From CAIMZW01 sp037133095 (lineage in GTDB: Bacteria; Actinomycetota; Actinomycetes; Nanopelagicales; Nanopelagicaceae): DNA of 64,000 nt. Under the pieces are notes generated by a model. That model saw only the letters and a list, made by a program, of their open reading frames with translations. It ran no database searches and had not been told where the DNA came from. Shown piece by piece: positions 62,787 through 64,000 of the stretch (position 1 is the stretch's first letter; each line of letters opens with the position of its first letter). The stretch covers positions 37,339-101,338 of the forward strand of contig JBAXOT010000006.1 in NCBI GenBank assembly GCA_037133095.1, written 5' to 3'. A program made the translations under genes and the position numbers.

Positions 62787-64000
62787 ATGGAGTGTGAACT
62801 CCAGATGGGAAACCACCACCAAGGTTTTATTGGCGGCGTATTCGCTGACTCTTTTCGCAATCCGAGAAATCTGTGCCTGATCCAGGTATTCAAACGGTTC
62901 ATCAAGTATCAAAATCTCGCTGGGCCGAAGCAAGGAGCGCGCTAACTTGATGCGCTGGCGCTCGCCCCCGGAGAAGTTGTGTCCGTAAGGACCTATGTGA
63001 GTATCGAGGCCGACCTGGGAAATCAACTCATCGAGCTCGACGATAACAAAGGCTTCCATGATCATCTCATCCGTAGCAGCAGGGTTGCCAATCTTCATAT
63101 TTTCCCTGATTGAAGTGGAAAAGAGATGATCCTGCTGAAGCAGGACGCTGAAATGGGTTATTCGCTCTTCCGAGGAAATCGTGGCGGCTTCGACTCCATT
63201 AATCGTGAGACTTCCTTCGTACTCAAGAAACCCCACCAAGGCATGAACGAGTGACGATTTACCCGAACCACTTTTGCCACGCAAAATTAGTGGTATCTCA
63301 TTTGTCGCAATTCCAGAAAAAGGTTGCAAGGGCATGCCCTCTAGAAGCGGAACCACATTTTCAAAGTTGATTACATATCGATGGGCGAGCGGGAAATTAT
63401 TATTCATGGCATTCATCTGAATATCGTGCGGCGCCAGAAGTCCGTCTATGGATTTGGTTGAAGCAAAGATGTTTCCAGCCCGAGAAAAGGCCGCGGGTAA
63501 TCCGGTAAGGCCATCAAAGATGACCAGTGGCAAGAGAATCATGACAGCAACATTGACGCCGGCTAGATCGCCATTCCGGAATGAATTGGTGGCCATCGCG
63601 GCCGAAATTGCAACGCTAGCGCCGACACAAACAGTATGGACGAAGACGGCCAGACCAGTGGAAATGCCACTTCGAACGTCGATTTGTCGCAGTGCACTCT
63701 GCGCTAAATCAATCTCCGTTCGAATGTTCTCTTGATATCCAAATATCAACGACTCTTGAATGCTGTCGCAGGCTTGCACCACGGAATCAAAAACGGCTTC
63801 CTCGGTATTCTGCTGGCTCGTGTCCCACCTAAGTGCCAAGACCGGAACCGCGAAGAGCGCAAGGGCAAAAATACCGGTCAATACCAGCGCTAACTTTGGT
63901 AAAAGAAACTGAATAATTCCAAGACCGGAAACGCCAGAAACGATCGCACCGAGCCATGGATTTGCCAATCGAAGCCACAGGTCTTGCGCGACTTCAGTAT
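62784..64000 (-). CDS. cydC: CydC-like ABC exporter, C-terminal part (N-terminus outside window)
   Basis: 405 codons visible; the frame is open to the right edge, so the internal TTG at 63968 is not the start. Membrane domain segment with TEVAQDLWLRLANPWLGAIV (recalling the CydC loop with DxLxxLYLR), then a nucleotide-binding domain: Walker A GKSGSGKSSLVHAL, signature NFSGGERQRIKLARSLLRP, Walker B ILILDEPFEYLD and switch VVVSHLEFTLH. CydDC exports glutathione or cysteine and is needed for bd oxidase. CydC assignment is likely but cannot be settled without the N-terminus and neighbours. Confidence 0.75.
   Translation of the reverse strand, partial: TEVAQDLWLRLANPWLGAIVSGVSGLGIIQFLLPKLALVLTGIFALALFAVPVLALRWDTSQQNTEEAVFDSVVQACDSIQESLIFGYQENIRTEIDLAQSALRQIDVRSGISTGLAVFVHTVCVGASVAISAAMATNSFRNGDLAGVNVAVMILLPLVIFDGLTGLPAAFSRAGNIFASTKSIDGLLAPHDIQMNAMNNNFPLAHRYVINFENVVPLLEGMPLQPFSGIATNEIPLILRGKSGSGKSSLVHALVGFLEYEGSLTINGVEAATISSEERITHFSVLLQQDHLFSTSIRENMKIGNPAATDEMIMEAFVIVELDELISQVGLDTHIGPYGHNFSGGERQRIKLARSLLRPSEILILDEPFEYLDQAQISRIAKRVSEYAANKTLVVVSHLEFTLH

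Noticed and set aside
62774..62905. Upstream extension of the SCO gene
   Set aside because: Overlaps the exporter gene; the ATG at 62773 starts directly with a lipoprotein signal and has a matching -10 element.

Overview
The window comes from an actinobacterium (Actinomycetota) with a compact, roughly 50 % GC genome. The evidence is gene order: PGM-resA-ccdA-resB-ccsB, the helicase-associated protein next to an XPB-type helicase, bS22 near proC, radA with mutY, and tilS-hpt-ftsH-folE-folP-folB-folK-panC-nadB-nadC-coaX-lysS-clpC are all typical actinobacterial blocks. The moderate GC, very tight packing (many 1-8 bp start/stop overlaps) and absence of mobile elements would fit a streamlined aquatic lineage such as Nanopelagicales, but that placement is inference. 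No stretch over 300 bp lacks a gene. I saw no rRNA, tRNA, CRISPR array, insertion sequence or prophage.

Layout. 1-5.1 kb: menaquinone genes menD (cut by the window edge), menC, menB on the minus strand, and menE-menA on the plus strand. 5.1-10.3 kb: a small membrane protein, then a minus-strand system II cytochrome c maturation operon led by a histidine phosphatase and ended by a methyltransferase. 10.4-17.9 kb: HAD phosphatase, helicase-associated protein, M20 peptidase, XPB helicase; opposite them glutaredoxin, alditol-oxidase-like flavoenzyme and an unknown protein. 17.9-25.8 kb: a large secreted zinc metalloprotease, bS22 (32 aa), a secreted unknown, proC, a Cys-rich unknown, radA, mutY and a DUF4242 protein. 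25.8-41.7 kb: a long minus-strand housekeeping run (proteostasis clpC/ftsH, folate, NAD, pantothenate/CoA, lysS, hpt, tilS, NlpC/P60 hydrolase). 41.8-49.7 kb: ABC exporter, metZ, heme O synthase, dacB, HDAC-like protein, TrmH-like methyltransferase, TPR protein. 49.8-55.3 kb: a cell-envelope group (Tat-exported deacetylase-like protein, YncE-like propeller, MprF-like protein; convergent GT39 glycosyltransferase). 55.3-56.8 kb: guaB1. 56.8-64 kb: a respiratory island: CtaG, a cupredoxin-like membrane protein, cytochrome oxidase subunits II-I-III, SCO, and the C-terminal part of a CydC-like ABC exporter.

How the genes work together: menaquinone synthesis, cytochrome c maturation (Ccs system), heme O synthesis (ctaB), copper delivery (SCO, CtaG) and the oxidase itself are all here, so much of an aerobic menaquinone-based respiratory chain is encoded in this window. 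A recurrent promoter layout, TANNNT followed by 6-8 bases and then directly the start codon, precedes most first genes of transcription units and points to extensive leaderless transcription. Seven of nine convergent gene ends overlap or nearly touch; the other two carry the only intrinsic terminators I found.
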